Below are positions 13,501 to 22,296 of a stretch of DNA of 33,366 nucleotides, piece by piece. This DNA comes from Gloeomargaritaceae cyanobacterium C42_A2020_066 (GTDB taxonomy: Bacteria > Cyanobacteriota > Cyanobacteriia > Gloeomargaritales > Gloeomargaritaceae): contig JACYLR010000217.1 in the NCBI GenBank assembly GCA_015272465.1, positions 1 through 33,366 of the forward strand. Reading direction: 5' to 3'. The notes beneath the pieces were generated by a model that saw only the letters and a program-made list of their open reading frames with translations, had not been told where the DNA came from and did not search any database. How positions within the stretch are numbered: position 1 is the first letter of the stretch; each line of letters opens with the position of its first letter. A program made the position numbers and the translations under genes.

Positions 13501-13658
13501 TTCCCTGCTGGGCAGAACTGAGCGGCAAGATAGGGCCTAGAGTGTTAGCCAGGCAGGCCGGAAGGAGGACAGGTGAGGATCAGGCGTAGGCGAGGGTGGC
13601 GATAGTTGGACGAGTGACGCGACCCCTGGCCTGCCCCAGAGCGGCGTGTGTAGGTGAG

Positions 13659-14090
13659 CTATGTCTGCGGCTTTAAGACATGACGTTGGGCCGCTCGCCA
13701 GTAGCGGGAAAAGCGCTTCAGGTCTAGGTAGCCCTCGTAGGCCAGGAAGGGTTCAACAGCCAAAACGTCCAGCCGGAGATGTTTTGTCAGGCCATCGCAA
13801 ATCTGCTGGAACCGGGGGCTCGGGCTGTCGGTGGTTACCACCCAGTTTGTGCCCTGTTCCTGGGCAAAGGTGAGGATCACTTGGGCGGGGTCGCCCCTCC
13901 GGATCACCACGGGTAAGTCCAACAGGCATTCGTAGAGGAACACTAGGCGTTTTAGGCTGATCTGTGATGCCGTCAAAAGAGTCTCATCCCAGACCCACAG
14001 GGCCGGCCGGCCGGGGTAGGCGGCAAAGCAGGGGCTGTGGGGATCCAGACAATCCCCATGAACCCAAAGGATGGGCTGATTAGGACTCAT
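13659..14090 (-). CDS. photolyase-like small domain protein
   Basis: This 143-residue protein resembles the N-terminal alpha/beta domain of DNA photolyases and cryptochromes: strand ILWVHGDCL, then PALWVWDETLL, a helix SLKRLVFLYECLLDLPVVIR, and a late YLDLKRFSRYWR block. It has no C-terminal FAD domain, so it is not a photolyase by itself. To my knowledge such short proteins occur across cyanobacteria, sometimes called FAD-binding domain proteins, with unknown role. ATG 14090 overlaps the stop of the DUF58 gene by four bases (ATGA), so it is the third gene of a MoxR-DUF58 transcription unit. Confidence 0.55.
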   Translation of the reverse strand: MSPNQPILWVHGDCLDPHSPCFAAYPGRPALWVWDETLLTASQISLKRLVFLYECLLDLPVVIRRGDPAQVILTFAQEQGTNWVVTTDSPSPRFQQICDGLTKHLRLDVLAVEPFLAYEGYLDLKRFSRYWRAAQRHVLKPQT

Positions 14091-15220
14091 GGCGTAACTG
14101 ATAGCTCACCTTGGGCTGCCACCAAACGGGCCAGAATGGGCGCGCCCTGGGTGCTGGGAAAGGGAGACTGCGGCCCCACCAAGATGCATTGATCCCGGGG
14201 GGTGACTCGCCATCGGCCGGCCGTGCCCGCGGTCTCTTGCTGTTCGGGGTCGCCGGGAAAGGTGAGCATGGCCAAGACCCGCAGCAGCGTATCCAGGTGG
14301 AGGGTGTCCTGGCCCGCCGTCGTGCGCTGGTCTAGGGTGACTAGGGTAACACTATAGCCCCAGCCGATCAGCCGCTGGGCTAGACCTGCACAAAGACTAA
14401 TCGCCCGTTCCAGGTCAGCACGATGAACGGCGGCCCGCCGACCCTGGGGCTGCCAGCGGTGATCCAGGCAAAGGGTGACCGACTCGGCATCTTGGCGTTC
14501 CATTTCCCGCACCAACCACTGATCCCGCCGGGCCGAGGTTTTCCAGTGAATTGCCCGTACATCATCACCGGGGCGAAAGTCGCGCAACCCAAAAAAATCA
14601 CTGCCCTGGCCCTGGGCCGGCCGCCGTCGTGACCCCCGCTCCCCCAGCGTCGCCAACACCATGGCCGGCGGTTCCAAAGGATTGGGATAGACCAGCAGGC
14701 CGGCCGGCCGAGACCGCCGCACCAATTTGCGGAATAGCTCAAAGGGAAAACTGGTGCGCAGTTCATAGCCTGTAAACAGCCACTGGCCGCGCTGGGGAAA
14801 GGTGACCCGATAAATGCCCTGCACCGTTTCACCCGGATCAATCCGCAGAAAGTAGAGACTCGGTAACTCCCCCAGTTCCGTCACTCGGTCTTGCACGGTC
14901 AGGGAGAAACTGGGCACCCGGCGCTTGGTATTGGTCACTTGGATCACCACCAGGGCGGGCTGACCCGCAAACACCTGGGTTGGGAGTTGGCGTTCCGCCG
15001 TCAGCCCTTTAACCACCTGCTCCGAAAGCACTGCGCTGGCAATGATCAGGCTGAGGAGCATCCCCAGCAGCAGGTAGAGCAGATTGTTGCCCGTGTTGAA
15101 GGAGCCGATACAAACCAGAAAGGTGACAATGGTGAACGTCCGTCCCACTCGCGTTAGGCCGAACCGGCGGGGCAGACGCTGTTCCAGGTCAGCCAGACGT
15201 TGCCGCAGGCCGGCCGTCAT
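14087..15220 (-). CDS. DUF58 domain membrane protein (partner of MoxR ATPase)
   Basis: It has two membrane segments near the N-terminus (about residues 27-43 and 47-65), a beta-rich extracytoplasmic-like middle, and the DUF58 signature at about 208-242 (FFGLRDFRPGDDVRAIHWKT then REMER), followed by a VWA-like fold. At 377 residues the length is typical. DUF58 proteins pair with MoxR ATPases, which are thought to remodel or activate them. Here the MoxR stop and the DUF58 start overlap by four bases, as do the DUF58 stop and the photolyase-like start, so the three are co-translated. The biological process served is unknown in this lineage. Confidence 0.88.
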   Translation of the reverse strand: MTAGLRQRLADLEQRLPRRFGLTRVGRTFTIVTFLVCIGSFNTGNNLLYLLLGMLLSLIIASAVLSEQVVKGLTAERQLPTQVFAGQPALVVIQVTNTKRRVPSFSLTVQDRVTELGELPSLYFLRIDPGETVQGIYRVTFPQRGQWLFTGYELRTSFPFELFRKLVRRSRPAGLLVYPNPLEPPAMVLATLGERGSRRRPAQGQGSDFFGLRDFRPGDDVRAIHWKTSARRDQWLVREMERQDAESVTLCLDHRWQPQGRRAAVHRADLERAISLCAGLAQRLIGWGYSVTLVTLDQRTTAGQDTLHLDTLLRVLAMLTFPGDPEQQETAGTAGRWRVTPRDQCILVGPQSPFPSTQGAPILARLVAAQGELSVTP

Positions 15221-16191
15221 AGGGGCAGGGGAATATCGGTGAGCAAGTCATTGAGAACAGCCTCCGCCTCAGCCCGCTGTTGGGGTAAGCCTTCACCGAG
15301 GCTACTGAGACTAAGGCGATGGGCCAGTACGGGAATAAACAGGGTTTGCAGGTCATCCGGCACACAGAAGTCCCGACCCTGCACCAGGGCATGGGCTTTG
15401 GTCGCCCGCACCAGCGCCAGCGCACCGCGGGTGGAGACCCCGGCCCGAATCAGGGGGGAGTTGCGACTGGCCAGCACCACCTTGAGGAGGTAGTCCACCA
15501 GGGAAGCCTCTAGGGTGACCTGATCCACCGCCCCCTGCACTTGGCGCAGATCCTCCAGGGACAGCACCGGCTCCAGACTTTCTACGGGTTCCTGCTGCCG
15601 CCGCTCCAGCAATAGGGCGCGTTCCACCTCAGCATCGGGATAGCCCACAGACAGGCGCACTAAAAACCGATCCAGTTGGCTCTCCGGGAGGGGGTAGGTA
15701 CCGTGGTACTCCATGGGGTTCTGGGTGGCCAGCACCACAAAGGGGTGGGGCAGGGGGTAGGTCTGGTCGTCCACCGAAACCCGCCGCTCGGCCATGGCTT
15801 CCAGTAGGGCACTCTGGGTACGGGGGGAAGTGCGGTTGATCTCATCTGCCAGGATCACATGGGCGAAAATTGGGCCAGGGCGAAACTCAAAGCCAGCGGT
15901 GTTTTTGTTGAAGATGGTCACGCCCAGAATGTCCGCAGGCAGCAGGTCACTGGTGAACTGGATGCGCTGAAAGTCGGCCCCCAGACTGCGTGCCAAGGCT
16001 TGGGCCAGGGTGGTTTTGCCCACTCCTGGAACATCCTCTAGCAGCACATGCCCGCCCGCCACAAGGGCCGTGATCACCAGATCGACCACGTGGGACTTGC
16101 CCCGAAACACCGACTCAACATTGGCCCGCAGGCGCTGGATCAGGGCGGTGGTGCCGGCCGGCCCTGGGGTAACCGTCTGGGTTGGGGTCAT
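15217..16191 (-). CDS. MoxR-family AAA+ ATPase
   Basis: Residues 53-60 carry Walker A (DVPGVGKT), 112-117 Walker B (VILADE) followed by INRTSPRTQSALLEAMAE. The ATQNPMEYHGTYPLPESQLD block (sensor 1) and the C-terminal lid (SPLIRAGVSTRGALALVRAT) are also present. At 324 residues it is full length. It is the first gene of the MoxR-DUF58-photolyase-like unit and overlaps DUF58 by four bases. It acts as a chaperone-like ATPase for the membrane DUF58 protein. It is similar in design to the orphan MoxR at 5637-6566, but the two share only family motifs. Confidence 0.9.
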   Translation of the reverse strand: MTPTQTVTPGPAGTTALIQRLRANVESVFRGKSHVVDLVITALVAGGHVLLEDVPGVGKTTLAQALARSLGADFQRIQFTSDLLPADILGVTIFNKNTAGFEFRPGPIFAHVILADEINRTSPRTQSALLEAMAERRVSVDDQTYPLPHPFVVLATQNPMEYHGTYPLPESQLDRFLVRLSVGYPDAEVERALLLERRQQEPVESLEPVLSLEDLRQVQGAVDQVTLEASLVDYLLKVVLASRNSPLIRAGVSTRGALALVRATKAHALVQGRDFCVPDDLQTLFIPVLAHRLSLSSLGEGLPQQRAEAEAVLNDLLTDIPLPL

Positions 16192-16231
16192 GGCGGGGGA
16201 GGTCTAAGTCTGGCTCGATCGTACCAGGGCC

Positions 16232-17356
16232 TCAGGGTAGACGGGGCGCGGGGGCGGGGATTCCCTGCACCATGCGCTCGTGGACGCCGCGGGACACGGC
16301 TGGGAAGAGGCTGAGATCGGCGGCATAGGCCGGGTGATCGCCAAACACCACCAGGATGTAGGCCATCTGCCCATCGTTACTGGCGACTAAGGCAGCCTCT
16401 TGGCGGGAGGTGGTGGTGAGACCTTCCTTGGAGAGGTAGGTGACTGCGGGGGGCACCCCTTCGCCCAAAAAGCCTTCGACGGCGTTGTTGGGTATGCCTT
16501 GCCAGGCGGCCGGCCGCAGATCCCGGCGCAGCAGATCCCGCATCTGGCGGCTGTGATTGGGGGAGACGGCTTGCCCCAGGTAGATCTCGTAGAGCAGTCG
16601 GCCGGCCTGAGCTGTGGTCATGGCATTGCGACTGGGTTGTTCAGGGCCGCCGCGCAGTTGCAACTCACGGCCTTGGGGCGACTCCCATCCCAGGCCAAAC
16701 AGGGGGAAGTTCTTGTGGTTGACGTCCAACCCCGTAAATCCGGCCGAGGTAAAGAAGGTTGTCAATTGCTGCCGTTGGCGCTGCCAGACCTCAAATTCAG
16801 CAGGCGGCAGGGTGGCCCCCGAGCGGGTTCCTGTGAGCAGGTCAATCACATCGCTGGCAGCATCATTGCTGGAGTCCCGCACCATAGCCGCCACATCTAC
16901 GCCCTCGGCCTGGGCATCGGTGATCCGGCCGGCCTGGAGGGCGCCGAAAAAAGCCACCATCCAGAACAGCTTGCTGACGCTCGCGGGGTAGCGCAACTGG
17001 CTCTGCTGGTAGCCAGCAAATTGGGGGGCCTGGGGATCTCGGATGTCAATGAGCGTGATCGAGAGGGGCGCGGTGGGGACGCCCTTGGCCTTGAGGCTGG
17101 CCACCTGCTCGTTGACAATGGCCTGAAGTTGGGGACTGTAGGCCATCACGGCCGGCCGGCGGACGTTATAGGCCCAGATACCGGGGAGCAGGGGCAGATT
17201 GTGAGCCACTTCCGGCGGTGTCCAGTTGGGCACCAAGTGGGTTCGCCCCCAGAGAATCCCCAGCAGGCCGCCTGTGGCCATCCCCAGACTGGCTAAAACC
17301 CCGTAGACCAGAACCAAGGCCGGCCGGTCGCGCACCAATTTAGAGGGCAGGGTCAT
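16232..17356 (-). CDS. class A beta-lactamase-like serine hydrolase, membrane-anchored
   Basis: An N-terminal membrane segment (about residues 13-36) precedes a penicillin-recognising fold. The three active-site motifs are present: S126-V-S-K129 with the catalytic Ser and Lys, S162-S-N164, and K310-E-G312 in place of KTG. At 374 residues it is longer than secreted beta-lactamases. Such cyanobacterial proteins are annotated as serine hydrolases and may act on peptidoglycan peptides or as carboxypeptidases; true antibiotic hydrolysis is unproven. It lies on the same strand as PBP2 and the Ycf55-type gene, but gaps of 40 bp and 104 bp separate it from its neighbours, so operon membership is uncertain. 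Confidence 0.8.
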   Translation of the reverse strand: MTLPSKLVRDRPALVLVYGVLASLGMATGGLLGILWGRTHLVPNWTPPEVAHNLPLLPGIWAYNVRRPAVMAYSPQLQAIVNEQVASLKAKGVPTAPLSITLIDIRDPQAPQFAGYQQSQLRYPASVSKLFWMVAFFGALQAGRITDAQAEGVDVAAMVRDSSNDAASDVIDLLTGTRSGATLPPAEFEVWQRQRQQLTTFFTSAGFTGLDVNHKNFPLFGLGWESPQGRELQLRGGPEQPSRNAMTTAQAGRLLYEIYLGQAVSPNHSRQMRDLLRRDLRPAAWQGIPNNAVEGFLGEGVPPAVTYLSKEGLTTTSRQEAALVASNDGQMAYILVVFGDHPAYAADLSLFPAVSRGVHERMVQGIPAPAPRLP

Positions 17357-17460
17357 GGGGTCTAGGGGCCCAAGAGGAGACTCGCCCGCCAGTATACCCC
17401 TGGTTTTCCCCCCGGCCGGCCGCCGCGGCCCATCTCCCTGGGGTCAGTCATCCGCACAGC

Positions 17461-19098
17461 CTAGGAACGCCGGTCGGCCGGCCGCTCTTGGAAGGCGCTG
17501 CCCACCCCCTGAATGATGCCGCGACCCACAAGTCCCAAGCCGCGACCAATGACACGGGTGAGGATATAGGCCATACCCCGGCCCACATAGGCCAGCACCG
17601 CCTGCACCACAGGGGTTACCGCATCCTGGAACTCCAACAGCAGGGTATAGAGATAGGGAATCCCCGTAAGCTGACCCAACGCCTCTGTGCGACTGGCGTA
17701 GATTGTGGTGCGGCGAATCTGGCCCGCCTCAATACACAACAGGCGGTAGCGGCTGGTGAAAATGGCCCGCGGCTCCAAGAAATAGTGGTGGAGGCGGTAC
17801 TCCTGGGAGAGCCGATTGCGCAGGCGCTCCACCTCCCGCTTCGGCATCCACACGGGGTCAAAGAAGCGCTGTTTGAGGGGTTCTGCGTCGCCAAACCGGT
17901 TCAGGATCGGCTGGGTGACCGCATTGGCCATGCGCAGCACCAGGTTTTGGAGCAGTAAACAGGCCCGGTTACGCACCGCTGGACTGCCCGCGGGGTACTG
18001 GGCACCGTCCACCACCAACGGCGTGCCGTACAGTTCATAGGCCAAGAGTTCGGGCACGAGGGGGATTGTTGACAGGTAGGGGCCTTGCAGTCGCTCCCCC
18101 TCCGGCAAGAGAGCCGAAACGACCCCTAGCGGCCGTCCGGGGGTGAGTTCCAGAGTGTAGTATTTACCGATAAAGTCTGTCAGTGACCGCTGCCAAAGAT
18201 CGAGAAGGATGGCAGGCACCTGTTCGGCTAGGCGGTCGGGCGGCATCTGGAAGGCGGCAATGTCCTCCAAAATAACCTGCCAGTAATGCAAAATCAGGCG
18301 ACAGAGTTCCTGCTTTTTCTCGGGCCTGAGCACATCGGTTTCGAGGGGCGCGTTGAAATCATTGGCCAAGTCCCCCTCCAGGAGGGCCGCCACGTCCGCC
18401 GCTAAACTTTGGCGCAGGCCGGCCGGCCCCGGTCGTTCCACCGCCCCCGGCATGATCGGCTGGGGTTGCCACAGACCCGCCTCCGGATTCCAGAGGCGAT
18501 CCACCAGCCAGCGGGCTGCCCGCAGTTCCCGCTGCCGCCCCTGCAAAATCTGCTGTTCCACCCAGGTCAGACTGCTGATCGCTTCCCAGGCTTGCAGGCT
18601 AGCGAGGGCTGAGTCAATCTGGGCCAGACCGGTGGTATGGCAATGGCGCCGGAGCTCAGTCCACAACCGGATAGCGGTCGGTGCGGTAGGGAAAAGGGGC
18701 CACTGGGCCTGACCACTGTGAACCCCCTGAAGGATGGCCGCTAGTCGGCCGGCCGCCTGCACCTTGGGGCAGTAGCCCTCGACCCCCGCCTGACGAAATT
18801 GGGCGAGCAGATCAACATCCACCAAGCCCGTCAGCAGCACAATGGGCAGGTGGGGATAGCGGGCCTTGAGGGTTTGCACCAGCGTCAGGCCGGCCGTGCC
18901 CTGGGCGTCTCCCAACTGGGCCTCCAGCACCACGACATCCGGCAACGATGTGCCCTCAGCCAACTGGCGCAGGGCCGCCATCGCCGAGGTGGCCGTCTGT
19001 AACCCCTGGACTAGGTTCGATTCCGCCAACCAGGCTTCTAAGCCAGCCCGAAATACCGGATCAGGTTCCACCAGCAAGAGGCGCAAGGGCCGAGTCAT
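17461..19098 (-). CDS. Ycf55-type (DUF3685) protein with degenerate receiver domain
   Basis: Residues 5-125 form a response-regulator receiver fold (RLLLVEPDPVFRAGLEAWL, LPIVLLTG, GVEGYCPK). The acidic pair E11-D13, T90 and K112 are kept, but the phospho-acceptor Asp is replaced by Glu59 (DVVVLEAQLG), so phosphorylation there is unlikely. Residues from about 130 to 500 match the DUF3685/Ycf55 domain known from cyanobacteria and red algal plastids. The tail ends in a glycine-rich helix. Function is unknown; regulatory roles in photosynthetic cells are assumed for the family. The gene begins 11 bases from the PBP2 stop, both on the minus strand, so it is probably co-transcribed with PBP2. Confidence 0.8.
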   Translation of the reverse strand: MTRPLRLLLVEPDPVFRAGLEAWLAESNLVQGLQTATSAMAALRQLAEGTSLPDVVVLEAQLGDAQGTAGLTLVQTLKARYPHLPIVLLTGLVDVDLLAQFRQAGVEGYCPKVQAAGRLAAILQGVHSGQAQWPLFPTAPTAIRLWTELRRHCHTTGLAQIDSALASLQAWEAISSLTWVEQQILQGRQRELRAARWLVDRLWNPEAGLWQPQPIMPGAVERPGPAGLRQSLAADVAALLEGDLANDFNAPLETDVLRPEKKQELCRLILHYWQVILEDIAAFQMPPDRLAEQVPAILLDLWQRSLTDFIGKYYTLELTPGRPLGVVSALLPEGERLQGPYLSTIPLVPELLAYELYGTPLVVDGAQYPAGSPAVRNRACLLLQNLVLRMANAVTQPILNRFGDAEPLKQRFFDPVWMPKREVERLRNRLSQEYRLHHYFLEPRAIFTSRYRLLCIEAGQIRRTTIYASRTEALGQLTGIPYLYTLLLEFQDAVTPVVQAVLAYVGRGMAYILTRVIGRGLGLVGRGIIQGVGSAFQERPADRRS

Positions 19099-19108
19099 CA
19101 GCTTATCC

Positions 19109-20905
19109 TCAGCGTTTGGGCCGCTGTTTGCTCTGGAAGTAGGTTCGCAGTACTTGGGCCGTCATCGGCCCGGTGACACTGCCCCCACCCCCCCCAGAGT
19201 TTTCGCCAAAAGCCACCACGAGAATTTCTGGATTGTCCGCTGGTGCATAGGCCCCAAACCAGGTATGGGAGCGGCGGGGGGGATCTTCCGCCGTGCCACT
19301 TTTACCGGCCACTGGGGGCAGGCCCGGTATATTGAGGGCTTTGCCTGTCCCCTCAGTGACCACCCGCCGTAGTCCCCGCTGCAGAATGCTGATCGTGGAG
19401 GGTTTGAGGTTCAGGGATGTGCGCCACTGTTCTCGGTTGTCTTCCGGCCGCTGCAACAGATGGGGACGCACCAGATAGCCCCCATTCGCTGGCACTGCAA
19501 ACATCACTGCCACCTGAACCGGGGAGGTCTGAAGGAACCCTTGACCAATGGACATGTTGACCGTATCCCCGGCGTACCAGTGCTCTCCCAATGCCTTCAA
19601 CTTCCAGGCTTCATCGGGCACTAGGCCGGCCGCCTCCTCCTGGAAGAGTTCAATGCCTGTTTTCTGCCCAAAACCGAAACGGTGGGTCCAGTCAATCAGG
19701 GGCTTATCCTTGATACCCAGGGCAATCTGATAGAAAAATGTATCGCTGCTCCAAGCCATAGCTCCAGTAAAGTCCAGCGGTCCAAACCCCGCCCGATTCC
19801 AGTCCCAGAACTGGATGCCGCCCACCGTCAGGAAAGGGAAGGTTGCCAGCACCGTACCCGGCGCATAGCGGCCCGATTCCAACGCCGCCACCGTCGTGAC
19901 GATCTTGAAGGTACTGGCGGGTGGATAACCCTGGAGTGCCCGGTTGACGAAGGGAAACTGCTTGCGTTGCAGCGCCGCCCACTGGCCGTCCGTCATCCGG
20001 GTGGAAAACAGGTTGGGGTCAAAGGCTGGCTGACTGACCATCGCCCGAATAGCCCCATCCCGTGGATCCATCGCCACAATTGCGCCCTTGCGACCTCCCA
20101 AGGCACGATAGGCTGCTTTCTGGAGGTCTAAATCGAGGGTGAGGGTGACATCTTGACCCGGTTGGGTGACCTTTTCTCCCAGGACGCGCAGCACCTGCCC
20201 TTGGGCGTCTACCTCCACCTGCTGCCCCCCCCACTCCCCGCGCAGTTGGGACTCTAGGGCTGACTCCACCCCCATTTGCCCCACGACATCCCCCAAACGG
20301 TAGCCCTCGTCCTTGCGTCGGGCCAACTCCTCCTCCGTGATTTCGCCTGTGTGGCCCAGCACATGAGCGGCAAGTTCCCCTTGGGGATAGTGACGGATGG
20401 CCTCCGCATCAACGATTACCCCCGGCAGGCTATCACTATGCTCAAGGAGAGCGGTAATCTGGGCCGGCCCAATTCCCCGTGCCAGACGGAGCAGGAAAGG
20501 CGAAAAATAACCGGCCTGTTTCAAACGGTTCTGGAGTTCAGCTTCTGGAATCTCTAGCAAATCCCCTAAGCGGTTGAGGGTTTGGTTCCATTCGTCTGGC
20601 TTTTGGGACAGGGGCCAGAGGAAGACCGAGTAGGAAAGACGGCTGCTGGCTAAAATCCGGCCCTTGCGATCAAAGATTCGCCCCCGCTCGGGTTGTTTGG
20701 GCACGAGGCGAATGCGGTTATTTTCCGCAAGCTGCCGGTTTTCACGGCCTTGGATCAATTGCAGGTAGACGAGACGCCCCCCCAACCCACCAAACAAGGC
20801 CAAGGTAATTCCGGCCATCAAGACGAGCGCCTGACCTCGACGGCCGACCCCCACGCCCCAGTCGGGTGTTCTCAGTCGGGAACCAGTTGTAGGCCAAAGC
20901 ACCAT
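19109..20905 (-). CDS. mrdA: penicillin-binding protein 2 (peptidoglycan transpeptidase)
   Basis: This class B PBP cross-links peptidoglycan during elongation. It has a single N-terminal membrane segment (about residues 25-45), the dimerisation block (PERGRIFDRKGRILASS), and the transpeptidase domain with S331-T-F-K (PPASTFK), the SSDTFF motif that replaces SxN in this subfamily, and KSGTAE. At about 598 residues the length is normal. The start is either ATG 20905 or TTG 20929; I prefer ATG. It is the first gene of a likely PBP2-Ycf55 pair. PBP2 acts with RodA; no rodA gene is in the window. Evidence is strong for the family. Confidence 0.9.
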   Translation of the reverse strand: MVLWPTTGSRLRTPDWGVGVGRRGQALVLMAGITLALFGGLGGRLVYLQLIQGRENRQLAENNRIRLVPKQPERGRIFDRKGRILASSRLSYSVFLWPLSQKPDEWNQTLNRLGDLLEIPEAELQNRLKQAGYFSPFLLRLARGIGPAQITALLEHSDSLPGVIVDAEAIRHYPQGELAAHVLGHTGEITEEELARRKDEGYRLGDVVGQMGVESALESQLRGEWGGQQVEVDAQGQVLRVLGEKVTQPGQDVTLTLDLDLQKAAYRALGGRKGAIVAMDPRDGAIRAMVSQPAFDPNLFSTRMTDGQWAALQRKQFPFVNRALQGYPPASTFKIVTTVAALESGRYAPGTVLATFPFLTVGGIQFWDWNRAGFGPLDFTGAMAWSSDTFFYQIALGIKDKPLIDWTHRFGFGQKTGIELFQEEAAGLVPDEAWKLKALGEHWYAGDTVNMSIGQGFLQTSPVQVAVMFAVPANGGYLVRPHLLQRPEDNREQWRTSLNLKPSTISILQRGLRRVVTEGTGKALNIPGLPPVAGKSGTAEDPPRRSHTWFGAYAPADNPEILVVAFGENSGGGGGSVTGPMTAQVLRTYFQSKQRPKR

Positions 20906-21054
20906 GGGGTTAGTGAGACCTGAGTCCAAATTGCAGCAAACTGGCGATATTGTAACCCCCAGGCCGGGATGGAGCGGGTATTGGCGTGCGCAACTCAGTT
21001 AGAGAGTCGCTGCTTTGCACCGGTCTAGGCACAGAATGCCCCCGGCCTAGCGCA

Positions 21055-21591
21055 TCAGTTTTCCCCCGGGGACGGTGACCCCGATCCGGTGTCTGCAAAG
21101 ATGGCGACAAACTCGGCCGGCCGATCGGGTGTGATCAGCAGACTGCGGCCGGCCGGCCTCTCCAGCAGCACCAACCCCGTAGAGCGAGAGATATAAAACT
21201 CCAGGGCACCCTGGCGCTGGGTCCACAGCCAGCCAAACCCACCCCAGAGACCCCCAACTCCGACGCGCACGGCCGCGCCAAATCGGTGACGAAACTGTTG
21301 GGCATTGAGCGTATCCACCCGCAGGATGTCACCTCGGGATAGCGTGCGCTGCCAGCGGGGGAACTGGATGATCACTGTGTGCGGCGTAACCCGAAATGCC
21401 GAGGGACGGCACCCCAACCAGACACTGGCGTAGAGGACGATCATCCCAACTGCCAGCCAACCCAGCAGCGCTTGCCGGGTGACCCACCCCGCCAGTCCGA
21501 AACCGACCGGTACCAGAAGGAGGGCGTAGGTCAACCCCCGAATCAGGGGGGACATGGGAGCCAAATGGAAAACGTGAATTGTCGCGGCCAT
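21055..21591 (-). CDS. PH-like domain membrane protein
   Basis: The 178-residue protein has two closely spaced membrane helices (about residues 16-34 and 40-58) followed by a beta-rich region (FRVTPHTVIIQFPRWQRTLS, FYISRSTGLVLLERPAGRSL, ITPDRPAEFVAIF). This layout fits bacterial PH-like proteins with a short membrane hairpin, whose function is unknown. A start at ATG 21591 is assumed; ATG 21555 is another option. It lies 125 bp upstream of PBP2 on the same strand. Confidence 0.6.
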   Translation of the reverse strand: MAATIHVFHLAPMSPLIRGLTYALLLVPVGFGLAGWVTRQALLGWLAVGMIVLYASVWLGCRPSAFRVTPHTVIIQFPRWQRTLSRGDILRVDTLNAQQFRHRFGAAVRVGVGGLWGGFGWLWTQRQGALEFYISRSTGLVLLERPAGRSLLITPDRPAEFVAIFADTGSGSPSPGEN

Positions 21592-21664
21592 TCCTGTTCA
21601 CCCCTGCAATAGGTTCACCGATTAGCAAGCCCTGGCCTGATGCTCCCGACGGTGATTGCCTGTA

Positions 21665-22156
21665 CTAGGGTTGCAGTGTCAACTGCCATTCCCCCTGGTC
21701 GTTGACCTTGATCGGACGCGGTGTGCTGCCCACCACGTAAGGCCCCCAGTAGCGCCGTGACCCATCCAGGGCGAAGGCCATCAGCACATCCCCAGACACA
21801 AGCTGAAAACTTCCATCTGGTAGAGCCAATTGCAATCCCTCCTGTTCTCCTTCACCGGTGGCAAAGTCCCAGTGAACTGGCTCTTGATAGGTGCTGCCCT
21901 TCCGACTCATGAGAACTAAACGTAAGGGTTGGGTGGTGCGGTTGCTGACCTTCAAGCCCGGATGCCCAGGACGAACCGCCACCCGATTCACCGGAGGCGT
22001 CCCTGGGTCTGGCCAAGGGGCAGCCGGGGAACCGTCAGGAACCGCCGGTACGAGAATTTCCCCTGACCAGAAGCTATTGAGTTGCAGAAACGTCAATAAA
22101 CCCGCCACACCCAGACCAAGGATCAAGGTGAGCAGGGGATAGAGTTTGAAGGCCAT
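21665..22156 (-). CDS. membrane-anchored hypothetical protein
   Basis: A hydrophobic N-terminal segment (about residues 6-27, LTLILGLGVAGLLTFLQL) may be a signal anchor or uncleaved signal peptide. It is followed by a Pro-rich linker and a soluble region of about 110 residues rich in beta strands (VRPGHPGLKVSNRTTQPLRL, then YWGPYVVGSTPRPIKV). No family is recognised. It sits on the minus strand between the PH-like protein and the MBL-fold gene and probably resides in the periplasm or thylakoid lumen. Confidence 0.55.
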   Translation of the reverse strand: MAFKLYPLLTLILGLGVAGLLTFLQLNSFWSGEILVPAVPDGSPAAPWPDPGTPPVNRVAVRPGHPGLKVSNRTTQPLRLVLMSRKGSTYQEPVHWDFATGEGEQEGLQLALPDGSFQLVSGDVLMAFALDGSRRYWGPYVVGSTPRPIKVNDQGEWQLTLQP

Positions 22157-22222
22157 GGTGGGGGGGTCGGCAACCCGGAAGGCTACCCACCACTCTAGCC
22201 AATTTCACCCAAGTTTTGGGGA

Positions 22223-22243
22223 CGGAAAATCGGGAATTTTCCG
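22223..22243. other. hairpin between MBL-fold gene and membrane-anchored gene
   Basis: CGGAAAAT (22223-22230) and ATTTTCCG (22236-22243) pair perfectly across a CGGGA loop. It lies in a 140-bp gap, downstream of the MBL-fold gene and upstream of the minus-strand gene at 22156. No T-run follows on either strand, so it may be an operator or a weak terminator. Confidence 0.45.
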
Positions 22244-22296
22244 AGATTTCACCGAGACCTAACTGTAACCTGTGGCCTAATGCTCAGGGCACTTGT

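Noticed and set aside
13318-13521. Plus-strand frame across the right attachment site
   Set aside because: It crosses the attR core, has no ribosome site, and shows no recognisable protein pattern.
16400-17296. Long plus-strand open frame opposite the serine hydrolase
   Set aside because: It is a mirror frame of a clear gene with intact active-site motifs; GC-rich codon use keeps the other strand open.
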